Below are positions 7,689 to 15,822 of a stretch of 64,000 bases of DNA, one piece after another. How positions within the stretch are numbered: position 1 is the stretch's first letter; every line of letters starts with the position of its first letter. The notes beneath the pieces were generated by a model, which did no database searches, was not told the DNA's origin, and was given only the letters and a program-made list of their open reading frames with translations. A program made the position numbers and the translations under genes. Source of the DNA: DATLGB01 sp035540675 (lineage in GTDB: Bacteria > Actinomycetota > Thermoleophilia > Solirubrobacterales > Solirubrobacteraceae); NCBI GenBank assembly GCA_035540675.1, contig DATLGB010000223.1, positions 31,099 to 95,098 of the forward strand, in the 5' to 3' direction.

Positions 7689-9865
7689 GACGCACGCATC
7701 CTCGCGGCCGCGACCGCAGCTTGTCCATAGGCGATCCCGCCGTCGTTCGGAGGCAGACGCCGGTGGGTCAGGACGCGGAACCCCGCCGCCTCGAGCCGCC
7801 GGCGCAGCGACCGGGCCAGCCGCCGGTTCTGCAGGCACCCCCCGCTGAGCGCGACGGTGTCGCCCGGAGTCGCCGCGGCGGCGCAGGCGGCGGCGAAGGC
7901 CGCGGCGAGGCCCTCGTGCACCGCGGCGGCGATCGCCGCCGCCGGGCGCCCGCCCCGCAGATCGTCGTGCGCGGCCCGCACGAGGTCGCTGCCGCGGATC
8001 ACGCCGCCGGCGACCCGGCAGGGATAGGCGCGCGCCTCGGCGTCGCCAGCGAGCTGCTCGAGCTCGATCGCGGCCTGCCCCTCGTAGCTGATCACCTCGC
8101 GCACGCCGAGCAGCGCCGCGACCGCGTCGAGCAGCCGCCCGGCGCCCGACGACGGGGGCGCGTTGACCGCCAGCGACTGGCGAACGAGCCTCCAGCGCTC
8201 CCACGGCACCGGGCGCCCCGCCCGCTCGAGGTGCGCCGCGGCCGCGCGCCACGGCTCGCGGATGGCGGCCTCGCCTCCGGGCAGCGGCACCGGCTCGAGG
8301 TGCGCGACGCGCTCGAAGTCCGCCAGGTCGCACCGCAGCAGCTCGCCGCCCCAGAGCGTGCCGTCGGTCCCGTAGCCCGTCCCGTCGAGCACGATCGCCA
8401 GCGCGGGCGCCGTCTCGCCGTGCTCGGCCAGGCAGGCGGCGGCGTGCGCGTGGTGGTGCTGCACGCCGACGAGCTCGGCCTCCTGCTCCAGCGCCCAGCG
8501 CGTCGAGCGGTACTCGGGGTGCAGGTCGTGCGCGACGACCGCCGGCCGAATGCCGAGCATCTCCAGGTACAGGCGCAGGTCGTCGCCGAAGGCGAGCACC
8601 GCCGCCTCCGAGGAAAGGTCGCCGAGGTGCCCCGACGGGAACGCGCGCGCCCCGACCGCGACGCAGAACGCGCTCTTGAGGTCGGCTCCGGCGGCCACCA
8701 GCGGCTCCGGCGCCGCCAGCGGCAACGACAGCGGCGCCGGCGCCAGCCCGCGCGAGCGCCGCAGCGGATGCGCCGCCCGCACCACCGAGTCCTCGCAGCG
8801 CCGCTGGATTGGGCGGTCGTGGCCGAGGAAGGCGTCCGCGATGTCGCGCAGCCGGTCGTGCGCCTCGTCGTCGCCGACCGCGATCGGCTCGTCGCCGCGG
8901 TTGCCGCTGGTCATCACGAGCGGGCCGCCGAAGTCGTGCGCCAGCAGGTGGTGCAGCGGCGTGTAGGGGAGCATCACCCCGAGCTCCCGGGCGCCGGGCG
9001 CGACCGACGGCGCGACGGGCGCGGCGGCCAGGCGCTCGAGCAGCACGATCGGCCGTGATGGCGCTTGCAACAGCGCCCGCTCGTCCGGCGATACCCGGCA
9101 CAGCGCGTCCGGGTCGCCCGTCATCAGCGCGAACGGCTTGGCGTCGCGCGCCTTGCGCGCGCGCAGCCGCGCGACCGCGAGCTCATCGGCGGCGTCGCAG
9201 GCGAGATGCCAGCCGCCGAGGCCCTTCACGGCGAGGATGCCGCCGGCGCGCAGCACCGCGACCGCCTCCTCGAGCGGCATCGACAGGCGCGGCCCGCAGG
9301 CGGGACAGGCGATCGCCTCGGCGTGGAAGCGGCGGTCGGCCGGATCCTCGTACTCCGCCCGGCAGTCGCCGCAGAGGGGAAAGCCGGCCAGGGTCGTCCG
9401 CTCGCGGTCGTAGGGCAGCGCCCGCACGATCGTGAAGCGCGGCCCGCAGTTGGTGCAGGTCAGGAACGGGTAGCGGTGGCGCCGGTCGGCCGGGTCGAAC
9501 AGCTCCCGCAGGCAGTCGGCGCACGTCGACAGGTCCGGCCCGATCGCCGGCGCCCCGGCGCCCCCGGCGCTCGTCGCGACGGCGAACCGGCGCTCTCCGC
9601 TCGGCGCCACGGACGTCTGCACGACGCCGTCGAGGGCGGCCGCGGCGGGCGCCTCGGCCACGAGCGCGGTGGCGAACGCATCCAGCGCCGCCGGCGACCC
9701 CTCGACCTCGACCTCGACGCCGGCGGCGGTGTTGCGGACATGGCCGCCGAGGCCGTGCCGGACGGCCAGGCCGTGCACGAAGGGCCGGAACCCCACGCCC
9801 TGCACGATGCCCGTGATCTCGAGGCGGCGGCGCGCGGCCGGGACTGCGTCGGAGGCGACCGCCAC
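7679..9865 (-). CDS. hypF: carbamoyltransferase HypF
   Basis: HypF turns carbamoyl phosphate into carbamoyl-AMP and transfers the carbamoyl group to the HypE C-terminal cysteine. The 728-residue protein has the usual order: an acylphosphatase-like domain (GIVQGVGFRPFVHGLA near residue 18), two CxxC-based zinc fingers (CADC...CTNC and CGDC...CPAC), a YrdC-like domain, and a Kae1-like C-terminal domain with the metal-binding VQHHHAHAAA and the nucleotide-binding LSGGCLQNRRL. The length is normal. It starts at GTG 9865, six bases after the stop of the upstream small membrane-protein gene. Confidence 0.96.
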   Translation of the reverse strand: MAVASDAVPAARRRLEITGIVQGVGFRPFVHGLAVRHGLGGHVRNTAAGVEVEVEGSPAALDAFATALVAEAPAAAALDGVVQTSVAPSGERRFAVATSAGGAGAPAIGPDLSTCADCLRELFDPADRRHRYPFLTCTNCGPRFTIVRALPYDRERTTLAGFPLCGDCRAEYEDPADRRFHAEAIACPACGPRLSMPLEEAVAVLRAGGILAVKGLGGWHLACDAADELAVARLRARKARDAKPFALMTGDPDALCRVSPDERALLQAPSRPIVLLERLAAAPVAPSVAPGARELGVMLPYTPLHHLLAHDFGGPLVMTSGNRGDEPIAVGDDEAHDRLRDIADAFLGHDRPIQRRCEDSVVRAAHPLRRSRGLAPAPLSLPLAAPEPLVAAGADLKSAFCVAVGARAFPSGHLGDLSSEAAVLAFGDDLRLYLEMLGIRPAVVAHDLHPEYRSTRWALEQEAELVGVQHHHAHAAACLAEHGETAPALAIVLDGTGYGTDGTLWGGELLRCDLADFERVAHLEPVPLPGGEAAIREPWRAAAAHLERAGRPVPWERWRLVRQSLAVNAPPSSGAGRLLDAVAALLGVREVISYEGQAAIELEQLAGDAEARAYPCRVAGGVIRGSDLVRAAHDDLRGGRPAAAIAAAVHEGLAAAFAAACAAAATPGDTVALSGGCLQNRRLARSLRRRLEAAGFRVLTHRRLPPNDGGIAYGQAAVAAARMRASCA

Positions 9866-9871
9866 CCGTAC

Positions 9872-10225
9872 CTACGGCGTCGCCGGCCGCGGCAGGTCGG
9901 CGCGCGAGTCGATGTCGGCGGGCGAGGCGGCGGCCGTGCCGGCCTCCGTCGGGCCGCCCGAGGTCGTCTGCTCGGCGGGTGGCGCCGGCTCGCCCACGAC
10001 CTCCTGCAGCGCGGTGGCCACCTGGGTGAGCGCCGCGTTGACGTCGCCGAGCGCCTGGCCGATCGGCGCCGTCTGCGACTCGATCGCGCGCACGCCGAAC
10101 GTCACGAGGCCGAGGGTCTTGGAGATGTTGCGCAGCGTCCGGGCGATCGCGATCAGGTAGCCCGCGAGCACGACGACGAGCAGCAGGACCTCGACGAGCG
10201 TGAGGACGATCAGCAGGGTGTTCAC
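9872..10225 (-). CDS. small single-TM protein 1 of the hydrogenase operon
   Basis: This unrecognised 117-residue protein has one strong N-terminal membrane helix (about 4-25, LLIVLTLVEVLLLVVVLAGY). A likely amphipathic helix follows, then an Ala/Pro/Thr-rich, disordered tail. The GTG start overlaps the previous stop (GTGA), so it is translated in series with three similar small membrane proteins and with hypF. The long helix after the membrane anchor is reminiscent of DUF948-like proteins. A role in holding the otherwise soluble hydrogenase or its electron partner at the membrane is inference from position only. Confidence 0.75.
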   Translation of the reverse strand: MNTLLIVLTLVEVLLLVVVLAGYLIAIARTLRNISKTLGLVTFGVRAIESQTAPIGQALGDVNAALTQVATALQEVVGEPAPPAEQTTSGGPTEAGTAAASPADIDSRADLPRPATP

Positions 10226-10494
10226 GATTGGCCCCTCCCGGCTTGGCGATGGCGCTCGACTTCCTCGGCGAGCTCGGTTCCACGGGCGACGGTCGCCCCC
10301 AGCAGGTACGACGTCTGCGTGTTCTGGGCGACGAGCTTGCCGGTGTCCCACAGCACGGCCACGCCCTCGTCGATCCGCTTGACCGTGCGGCGCAGCGCCT
10401 CGAGGAGGGCCCACACCACCAGGGCCACCACGAGACCCACCGCGAGCGTGATCCACCACGCGGTCTGGTTCGACGTCATCGCGATCACGGTCAT
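10222..10494 (-). CDS. small single-TM protein 2 of the hydrogenase operon
   Basis: This 90-residue protein has a membrane helix at about 12-32 (AWWITLAVGLVVALVVWALLEAL), then a basic stretch and a predicted helical cytoplasmic part containing LWDTGKLVAQNTQTSYLLG. No known family is recognised. The ATG at 10494 overlaps the stop of the upstream gene (ATGA), and its own stop overlaps the next GTG. A second in-frame ATG at residue 6 is a possible start. The architecture matches the other three small membrane proteins in the run. Confidence 0.75.
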   Translation of the reverse strand: MTVIAMTSNQTAWWITLAVGLVVALVVWALLEALRRTVKRIDEGVAVLWDTGKLVAQNTQTSYLLGATVARGTELAEEVERHRQAGRGQS

Positions 10495-10763
10495 ACGAGC
10501 CCCAGCTTCTTGAGGTAGCCGACGGCGAGGCCCGGAACGGCGCCGCCGAGGCGGCGGGTCGTGGCGAGCTGCTCGACGCCGTCGAGGTTGGTGGCGATGC
10601 CCACGCCGGCCTGCAGGATGTCCTTCGCGTAGGAGTCGATCTCGCGCGCGGGCGCCATGATCCGCTGGAAGAGCGCGATCACGACGGCGAGCACCACGAC
10701 GCCGAGCACGAGCCCGACGATCGCGAGCACGGCGCCGGCGGTCGACACGGCCAGGACGCTCAT
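10491..10763 (-). CDS. small single-TM protein 3 of the hydrogenase operon
   Basis: This 90-residue protein has an N-terminal membrane helix (about 6-33, with TAGAVLAIVGLVLGVVVL) followed by a helical segment with acidic and basic residues (REIDSYAKDILQAGVGIATNLDGVEQL). The start at ATG 10763 is chosen because it gives the 4-bp ATGA overlap seen throughout this operon; an upstream extension would be arginine- and proline-rich and has no support. The family is unknown. Its neighbours suggest a structural membrane role linked to the hydrogenase. Confidence 0.75.
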   Translation of the reverse strand: MSVLAVSTAGAVLAIVGLVLGVVVLAVVIALFQRIMAPAREIDSYAKDILQAGVGIATNLDGVEQLATTRRLGGAVPGLAVGYLKKLGLV

Positions 10764-11011
10764 CCGAACAGCTTCTCCCGCGCGGCGGCGAGGCTGCGCG
10801 TTATGCGGTCGACGGTGTGGTTGGTCGTCCGGACCTCCCACAGCGGGTCCGTGTTCGCCGCCGCGCCCGCCAGGGCGCGCGTGATGTCCCCCGCCTGGCG
10901 CACGATGCGCCGGCCCTCGCCGATGATCACCAGCAGCAGCGTCGCCGCGATCAGCACGACCACGAGCCCGACGCCCCAGCCGACGTACCAGCCGTAGGAG
11001 AGCGCGGTCAC
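10760..11011 (-). CDS. small single-TM protein 4 of the hydrogenase operon
   Basis: This 83-residue protein starts at GTG 11011 in a GTGA overlap with the DUF1059 gene. It has one membrane helix (about 9-32, VGWGVGLVVVLIAATLLLVIIG) and a helical tail including RQAGDITRALAGAAANTDPLWEV. It is the first of four consecutive one-helix membrane proteins with the same layout: a short N-terminus, a helix, then an amphipathic helical tail. No family is recognised. The four could form a hetero-oligomeric membrane platform, which is inference. Confidence 0.75.
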   Translation of the reverse strand: MTALSYGWYVGWGVGLVVVLIAATLLLVIIGEGRRIVRQAGDITRALAGAAANTDPLWEVRTTNHTVDRITRSLAAAREKLFG

Positions 11012-11193
11012 TTCGACGGGAGGTCGCGGATCGCGGAGCGCGCGTAGCGGGCCAGCGTCGACGACTGCGAGAGGTCGACGCCGTGGACCTCCTTGGCGTG
11101 CTCGACCGCCTTCGCGAGGACCTCCTCCTCGGTCTCGCCCCGCACCTCGGCCTTGCACAGGACGCCGGCGTCCGCGCACTTGAAGCTCTTCAC
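11008..11193 (-). CDS. DUF1059 family small protein, first gene of the hyp operon
   Basis: This 61-residue protein matches the DUF1059 pattern: KSFKCADAGVLCKAEVRG with two cysteines, then an acidic EEEVLAKAVEHAKEVHG helix. The GTG start at 11193 is preceded by a good ribosome-binding site, GGTGGAGG, 8-9 bases upstream, which a longer upstream start would lack. It heads the minus-strand maturation operon and is divergent from the hydrogenase small subunit gene, so the two operons share a control region of about 100 bp. The function of DUF1059 is unknown; the cysteines suggest metal or redox sensing, without proof. Confidence 0.85.
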   Translation of the reverse strand: MKSFKCADAGVLCKAEVRGETEEEVLAKAVEHAKEVHGVDLSQSSTLARYARSAIRDLPSK

Positions 11194-11235
11194 GACGGGA
11201 CCTCCACCGTTGACCTCTCCGCTCCCAGGCGGTAG

Positions 11236-11248
11236 ATGTACCATACAT
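11236..11248. promoter_or_regulatory. inverted repeat in the divergent hydrogenase/hyp promoter region
   Basis: ATGTA-CCA-TACAT is a perfect 5-bp inverted repeat, and it is the most AT-rich spot in the 101-bp gap between the DUF1059 start (11193) and the hydrogenase small subunit start (11295). A dimeric regulator bound here could control both operons at once. It also overlaps possible -10 sequences in both directions. PadR and winged-helix genes downstream are candidate regulators. No experimental support. Confidence 0.45.
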
Positions 11249-11294
11249 ACAGTGCCCGGTCCACCCGGACCGGCGTGTGGGAGGGAGAGCGACG

Positions 11295-12686
11295 GTGGCG
11301 ACGCGAGCGAGGACGTCCGAGAAGACTCCGGCCGAGCGGCTGCTCGACGCCCTCGGCCCGGTCGAGGGGTTCAACCCCGACCATGGCGACTTCGGGTCAC
11401 CGGCGCGGATGACGATGGAGGACTACCTCGCGCCCCACGCCGTCGCCGACGAGTCGACGCGCCTCGGCCCGCTCGAGAAGGTGCACCTCTTCTGGTTCGC
11501 CGGGATGAGCTGCGACGGCTGCAGCGTCGCGGTCACCGGCGCGCAGGCGCCGACCCTCGAGGGGCTGCTGATGGGCGCCCACCCGGGCCTGCCGCGCGTC
11601 GTGCTGCACCACCCGGTGGTCAACCTCGAGGCCGGCCCGGCCTACGTCCGCGCGGCCGAGCAGGCGCTCGCGGGAACGCTCGACGCGCCGTACGTGATCG
11701 TGCTCGAGGGTTCGATCAGCGACGAGACGATCCCGTACGCGTTCGGCGGCTACTGGGCGGGCCAGGGCGAGGAGCCCTGGGGGCCCGACGGCGAGCAGCG
11801 GACCGTCACGGCCGACGAGTGGATCGCACGCATGGCCGACGGCGCCGCGGCGATGATCGCCATCGGCACGTGCGCCACCTGGGGCGGCATCCCGTCGGCG
11901 GCCGGCAACCCGACGGGGGCCATGAGCCTGATGGACTTCCTCGGCCGCGACTACCGCAGCACCTTCGGGGTGCCGGTCATCAACGTCCCGGGCTGCCCGC
12001 CGATCGGCGACAACTTCACGGAGGCCGTCGCCGCGGTCGTGTACTTCCTGCAGGGCTTCGGGCCGCTGCCGGAGTTCGACGAGCTCGGACGGCCGGCCTG
12101 GCAGTTCGGCGAGACGGTGCACCGCCACTGCACGCGCGGCGCGTACTACGAGGAGGGCAACTTCGCGAAGGAGTACGGCGACAAGGAGTGCCTCGTCGAG
12201 CTCGGCTGCTGGGGCCCGGTCGTCAACTGCAACATCACCTCGCGCGGCGCCATCAACCACCACGGCGGGTGCATGAACGCCGGCGGCCCCTGCATCGGCT
12301 GCACGATGCCCGGCTTCCCCGACAAGTTCACGCCGTTCTACAAGGCGCCGCCGGGCTCGAAGGTCTCCAGCACGATGTCGCGGATGCTCGGCTCCTTCAT
12401 CCGCCCGCTGCGCGAGTACTCGAACGAGCACCTCAACCGGGAGGTGCGCTGGGACCTCGAGGGCCACGTCCCCAGCGGGTGGGCGCGGCGCCAGGAGGAG
12501 CCGGGGCCCATCCGGGCCGTCGGGCACCGCTTCTACGACCGGATGCGCCAGTCGACCGACGGCGCACGGCGCTCCGGCGAGACGTGGGGCAAGCGCGACG
12601 AGTTCACGTTGATGAAGGACCCGTCGCTGGATCGCCGCCTCCCGGGCGGCGAGGAGGAGACGCTCACCATCGACGAGGGGCGCTAG
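11295..12686 (+). CDS. hhyS: [NiFe] hydrogenase small subunit, group 1h (actinobacterial type)
   Basis: This is the electron-transfer subunit of an H2-uptake hydrogenase of the high-affinity group that oxidises atmospheric H2. The 463-residue protein has cysteines for three Fe-S clusters, starting with SCDGCS (C73-D74-G75-C76), then GTCATWGG, PGCPP, and the C-terminal CWGPVVNCN, GGCMNAGGPCIGC set. There is no Tat signal peptide and no C-terminal membrane anchor, as known for group 1h. The GTG at 11295 is chosen because GGAGGGAG lies 8 bases upstream; a GTG at 11277 is also in frame. The large subunit gene starts 4 bp after the stop. Confidence 0.94.
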   Translation: MATRARTSEKTPAERLLDALGPVEGFNPDHGDFGSPARMTMEDYLAPHAVADESTRLGPLEKVHLFWFAGMSCDGCSVAVTGAQAPTLEGLLMGAHPGLPRVVLHHPVVNLEAGPAYVRAAEQALAGTLDAPYVIVLEGSISDETIPYAFGGYWAGQGEEPWGPDGEQRTVTADEWIARMADGAAAMIAIGTCATWGGIPSAAGNPTGAMSLMDFLGRDYRSTFGVPVINVPGCPPIGDNFTEAVAAVVYFLQGFGPLPEFDELGRPAWQFGETVHRHCTRGAYYEEGNFAKEYGDKECLVELGCWGPVVNCNITSRGAINHHGGCMNAGGPCIGCTMPGFPDKFTPFYKAPPGSKVSSTMSRMLGSFIRPLREYSNEHLNREVRWDLEGHVPSGWARRQEEPGPIRAVGHRFYDRMRQSTDGARRSGETWGKRDEFTLMKDPSLDRRLPGGEEETLTIDEGR

Positions 12687-12690
12687 CGCC

Positions 12691-14592
12691 GTGTGCTTCA
12701 AGAACCTCCCCATCGAGTTCGACGAGGGCGGCGTCGCCACCCTGCGCGGCGGCATCCCCAATCCCTACGCCGTCGAGGTGTCAAAGCCCCACGTGGGGAT
12801 GACCAACGACGAGCAGCGCGAGCAGATCGAGCGCCTCGTCGCGTCCAACGGGCACATCCGCGAGATCAACATGGACCCGGTCACGCGCGTGGCCGGCGCC
12901 ATCGCGCTCAACATCGCCGCCAACCTCGACGACGGCAAGTACCTCGACGCGCGCTCGCAGGCGACGCTGTTCCGCGGCTACGAGGTGATCCTCATGGGCC
13001 GCGACCCGCGCGACGCGATCTTCGTGTCCTCGCGCGCGTGCGGCGTCTGCGGCGGCGTCCACGCTCACTGCTCGGCCTACGCGATCGAGATGGCGATGGG
13101 CGTCGCGCCGCCGCCGATGGGGACCGTCGTGCGCAACCTCGGCGAGGCCGCCGAGATGGGCTACGACAACCCGCTGCACCTCTACCTGCTGGCCGGCCCC
13201 GACTACTCCGAGATCGTCGTCCGCGCCACCAACCCGGAGATCTGGGAGAAGGCGCAGACGTGGAAGTGCCCCGGCGCCGAGCACCACGGCTTCAAGACCA
13301 TGGGCGAGCTGATGACGGCGCTGAACCCGCTGACGGGCCGCCTGTACCGCGAAGGACTGGACTTCACCCGGCTGGCGCGCGAGATGTTCGTGCTGCTGCA
13401 CGGCAAGTACCCGCACCCGCAGGCGATCGTCCCCGGCGGCGTCACCTCGACGATCTCGCTGCAGACGCTCAACGAGTACCAGGCCAAGCTCGGGCGCATC
13501 TTCGACTACGCCCAGCGCCTGGTCGCGGTGTGGGACGACATCCCGGAGTTCTTCTACGAATGCGACGAGCGCTACAAGCTCGTCGGCTCGCGGCCGGTCA
13601 ACCTCGTCGACACCGGCTTCTGGGACGACCCCTACGCCTACGACGCCACGTACGAGAACTGCAACGAGTGGGGCGCGCGCCGCTGGTCGACGCCGGGCGC
13701 GATCATCGACGGCGAGCTGGTCACGACGCGCCTGACCGACCTCAACATGGGCATCGAGGAGTTCGTCGAGCACTCCTACTACGAGCAGTGGGCGGGCGAC
13801 CGCTACGAGACCGACCCGCTCGGCAACCCGCTCTCGCCCTACCACGCGTGGAACAAGCAGACGCTGCCCAAGCCGAGCGGGCGCAGCTGGAAGGACAAGT
13901 ACACCTGGGCCTGCACGCCGCGCTGGGACCGCCACGTCGTCGAGGCCGGCGCCTACAACCGCCTGTTCATGACGGCGCTGGCGCAGCAGCAGCCCGAGAA
14001 CGACTTCATCGAGGCCACCGGCACCGGCATCCGCATGTCGATCCCCAAGGGCTACACGAAGGCCGCCGAGGCCGAGTGGCGGATCCCGGACTCCTGGAAC
14101 GCGTTCGAGCGCAACCGGGGGCGCGCCTACCACTACCTGTTCTCGCAGCTCGTCGGCCTGTCGAGCCTGCTCGAGGCCTACAAGCTCTTCCGCGCGGGTG
14201 AGACGCGGGTCGCCGCGCTGAACTCCAAGGAGCTCGAGAAGGCGATGCCGCGCGACGAGCGGCGCGGCGTCGGCTTCTGGGGCGCCGGCCGGGGCTGGCT
14301 GACGCACCACATCGTCATGGACAACGGCAAGATCACCAACTACCAGATCAACACCCCGTCGACCATCAACGCCTCGCCGCGCGACCCGTGGGGACAGCCC
14401 GGGCCGTACGAGCAGGCGGTCCAGAACACGCCGATCCTCGAGAAGTTCTCGAGTCCCGACGAGTTCACGTCGATCGACATGCTGCGGGCGCTGCGGTCGT
14501 TCGACCCGTGCATGCCGTGCACGACCCACACGGCCACCGGCAACGGCACCGTGATCGGCCAGGTGAACACCTGCTCGTGCGGCGCCGACTGA
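12691..14592 (+). CDS. hhyL: [NiFe] hydrogenase large subunit, group 1h
   Basis: This is the catalytic subunit holding the NiFe(CN)2CO centre. The 633-residue precursor has the L1 motif RACGVCGGVH (C117, C120) and the L2 motif DPCMPCTTH (605-613), giving all four cysteine ligands. All are Cys, with no selenocysteine. Maturation proteases cut after the final His of L2, which would here remove a 20-residue tail ending in CSCGAD; two cysteines in that tail are unusual. The start is GTG 12691. It is co-transcribed with hhyS, and a maturation-protease-like gene follows 13 bp later. Confidence 0.95.
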   Translation: MCFKNLPIEFDEGGVATLRGGIPNPYAVEVSKPHVGMTNDEQREQIERLVASNGHIREINMDPVTRVAGAIALNIAANLDDGKYLDARSQATLFRGYEVILMGRDPRDAIFVSSRACGVCGGVHAHCSAYAIEMAMGVAPPPMGTVVRNLGEAAEMGYDNPLHLYLLAGPDYSEIVVRATNPEIWEKAQTWKCPGAEHHGFKTMGELMTALNPLTGRLYREGLDFTRLAREMFVLLHGKYPHPQAIVPGGVTSTISLQTLNEYQAKLGRIFDYAQRLVAVWDDIPEFFYECDERYKLVGSRPVNLVDTGFWDDPYAYDATYENCNEWGARRWSTPGAIIDGELVTTRLTDLNMGIEEFVEHSYYEQWAGDRYETDPLGNPLSPYHAWNKQTLPKPSGRSWKDKYTWACTPRWDRHVVEAGAYNRLFMTALAQQQPENDFIEATGTGIRMSIPKGYTKAAEAEWRIPDSWNAFERNRGRAYHYLFSQLVGLSSLLEAYKLFRAGETRVAALNSKELEKAMPRDERRGVGFWGAGRGWLTHHIVMDNGKITNYQINTPSTINASPRDPWGQPGPYEQAVQNTPILEKFSSPDEFTSIDMLRALRSFDPCMPCTTHTATGNGTVIGQVNTCSCGAD

Positions 14593-14605
14593 GTCGCGGC
14601 GGCGC

Positions 14606-15091
14606 GTGATCCTCGTCGCCGGGGTCGCCGAGCTCTACCAGGGCGACCTCGACCTCGGGCGCGTCGCCGTCGCGCGGCTGCAGGAGGCCGGCCTCGGCGA
14701 CGACGTGCGGGTGGAGGAGCTCTCCTACGGCGCCGTGGCCGTGACGCAGCGGCTGCAGGAGCTGCGGCCGGACGCACTCGTCCTGATCGCGGCGCACCCG
14801 CGCGGCCGCGAGCCCGGCAGCGTCGAGCGGCGCGACGTCGGCCCCAGCGACCTCCCCGCGGCCGAGCTGCAGACGGCCATCGGCGACGCGATCACCGGCT
14901 ACGTGACGGTCGACCTGCTCGTCGAGGTGGCGACGGCGCTGGAGGCGCTGCCGCCGCGAGTGGTCGCCATCGAGGTCGAGCCGGCGCGGGTCGAGCCGGT
15001 CGACGAGCTGTCCGAGCCGGCGCGGGCGGGGCTCGAGCGGGCGCTCGAGCTCGTGCGCACGGAGGTCGAGCGCCTGCGGGCGCGCAGCTAG
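14606..15091 (+). CDS. degenerate hydrogenase maturation protease-like protein
   Basis: This 161-residue protein resembles the M52 (HyaD/HybD) maturation protease fold: an opening beta strand and loop MILVAGVAELYQGDLDLGRVAV, and an ending ALEALPPRVVAIEVEPARV like the family's C-terminal half. The nickel-sensing residues known from E. coli HybD (Glu16, Asp62, His93) are not all recoverable. The second region reads LIAAHPRG instead of the usual VDA, and no DxxHLSN-type histidine is seen. It lies directly after hhyL (GTG 14606). A complete homologue is encoded at 17661. It may be a non-catalytic chaperone for HhyL; this is inference. Confidence 0.65.
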   Translation: MILVAGVAELYQGDLDLGRVAVARLQEAGLGDDVRVEELSYGAVAVTQRLQELRPDALVLIAAHPRGREPGSVERRDVGPSDLPAAELQTAIGDAITGYVTVDLLVEVATALEALPPRVVAIEVEPARVEPVDELSEPARAGLERALELVRTEVERLRARS

Positions 15092-15822
15092 AGCGCCGGC
15101 ACGATCTCGTCCGGCGGCTCGAGCCGGGCGAGGTGCTGCGGGCGGACGGCGATCCGCCGCCCGTCGGGCTGCTCGATCACGAGCGCACCGTCGCGCAGCA
15201 CGCTCGTCGCGGTGCCGGTGATCTGGACTCCATCCGGCCAGGTGGGGATGAGGTGCGCCCGGACCGGACGGCCGAGCGTCGCGCAACGCTCGCGATAGCG
15301 CGCGAGGGCGGCGTCGTCGGGCTCCTGGAGGCGCTCCACGGCCGCCGCCAGGCGGGCGATCAGCTCGCCGCGCGGGGAGGGCGCGTCGAGCACGAGCAGG
15401 TTGACGACCGCCCACTCCACGCCGGTGGGACCGAGCCCCGCGTGCCCGGCCACGTCGGCCAGCCGGCGCTCGGTCGCCCACACCTGGTCGGGCCACTCGA
15501 TCGCCGCAGCGGGATCGACCGCGTCGACCACGGCGGCCGCGGCGGCGACGAACAGCCAGCCCTCGTCGTCGGGCGCGAGCTGCGGCCGCAGCAGCAGCGA
15601 GAAGCACAGGTCGCGGCCCGGGCGAGGCGTCCACGGCAGGCCGCCGCGGCCGCGCGCGGCGGCCTGGTAGTCGGCGGTGACGACGGCGCCCGCAGGCCCG
15701 CCGGCGCGCGCCCAGGCGACGGCGTCGGCGTCGGTCGACATGACGGCGGGATAGGTGCGGACGGGGCGATCGCCGAGCGCGCGCGCGAGCGCGTCGGGGG
15801 TGAGGTCGTCGCTCAGCGCCAC
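15088..15822 (-). CDS. biotin/lipoate ligase-fold (BPL-like) protein in the hydrogenase cluster
   Basis: This 244-residue protein looks like a biotin-protein ligase domain. YQAAARGRGGLPWTPRPGRDLCFSLLLRP-type spacing matches the adenylate-binding GRGRRGR...LxxSLLLRP region, and IEWPDQVWATERRLADV matches the LKWPND...RKLAGIL region. The catalytic lysine of that second motif is replaced by arginine (RRLADV), and the first basic loop is weakened (ARGRGG), so biotin ligation is doubtful. A C-terminal SH3-like part ending near ALVIEQPDGRRIAV is present. The GTG start overlaps the TPR gene's end. Its stop overlaps the convergent protease-like gene by 4 bp. Role unknown. Confidence 0.65.
   Translation of the reverse strand: MALSDDLTPDALARALGDRPVRTYPAVMSTDADAVAWARAGGPAGAVVTADYQAAARGRGGLPWTPRPGRDLCFSLLLRPQLAPDDEGWLFVAAAAAVVDAVDPAAAIEWPDQVWATERRLADVAGHAGLGPTGVEWAVVNLLVLDAPSPRGELIARLAAAVERLQEPDDAALARYRERCATLGRPVRAHLIPTWPDGVQITGTATSVLRDGALVIEQPDGRRIAVRPQHLARLEPPDEIVPAL

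Noticed and set aside
12691..14592. A [NiFeSe] hydrogenase, given the other selenocysteine signals
   Set aside because: All four nickel ligands in the L1 and L2 motifs are encoded as Cys (TGC), with no in-frame TGA.
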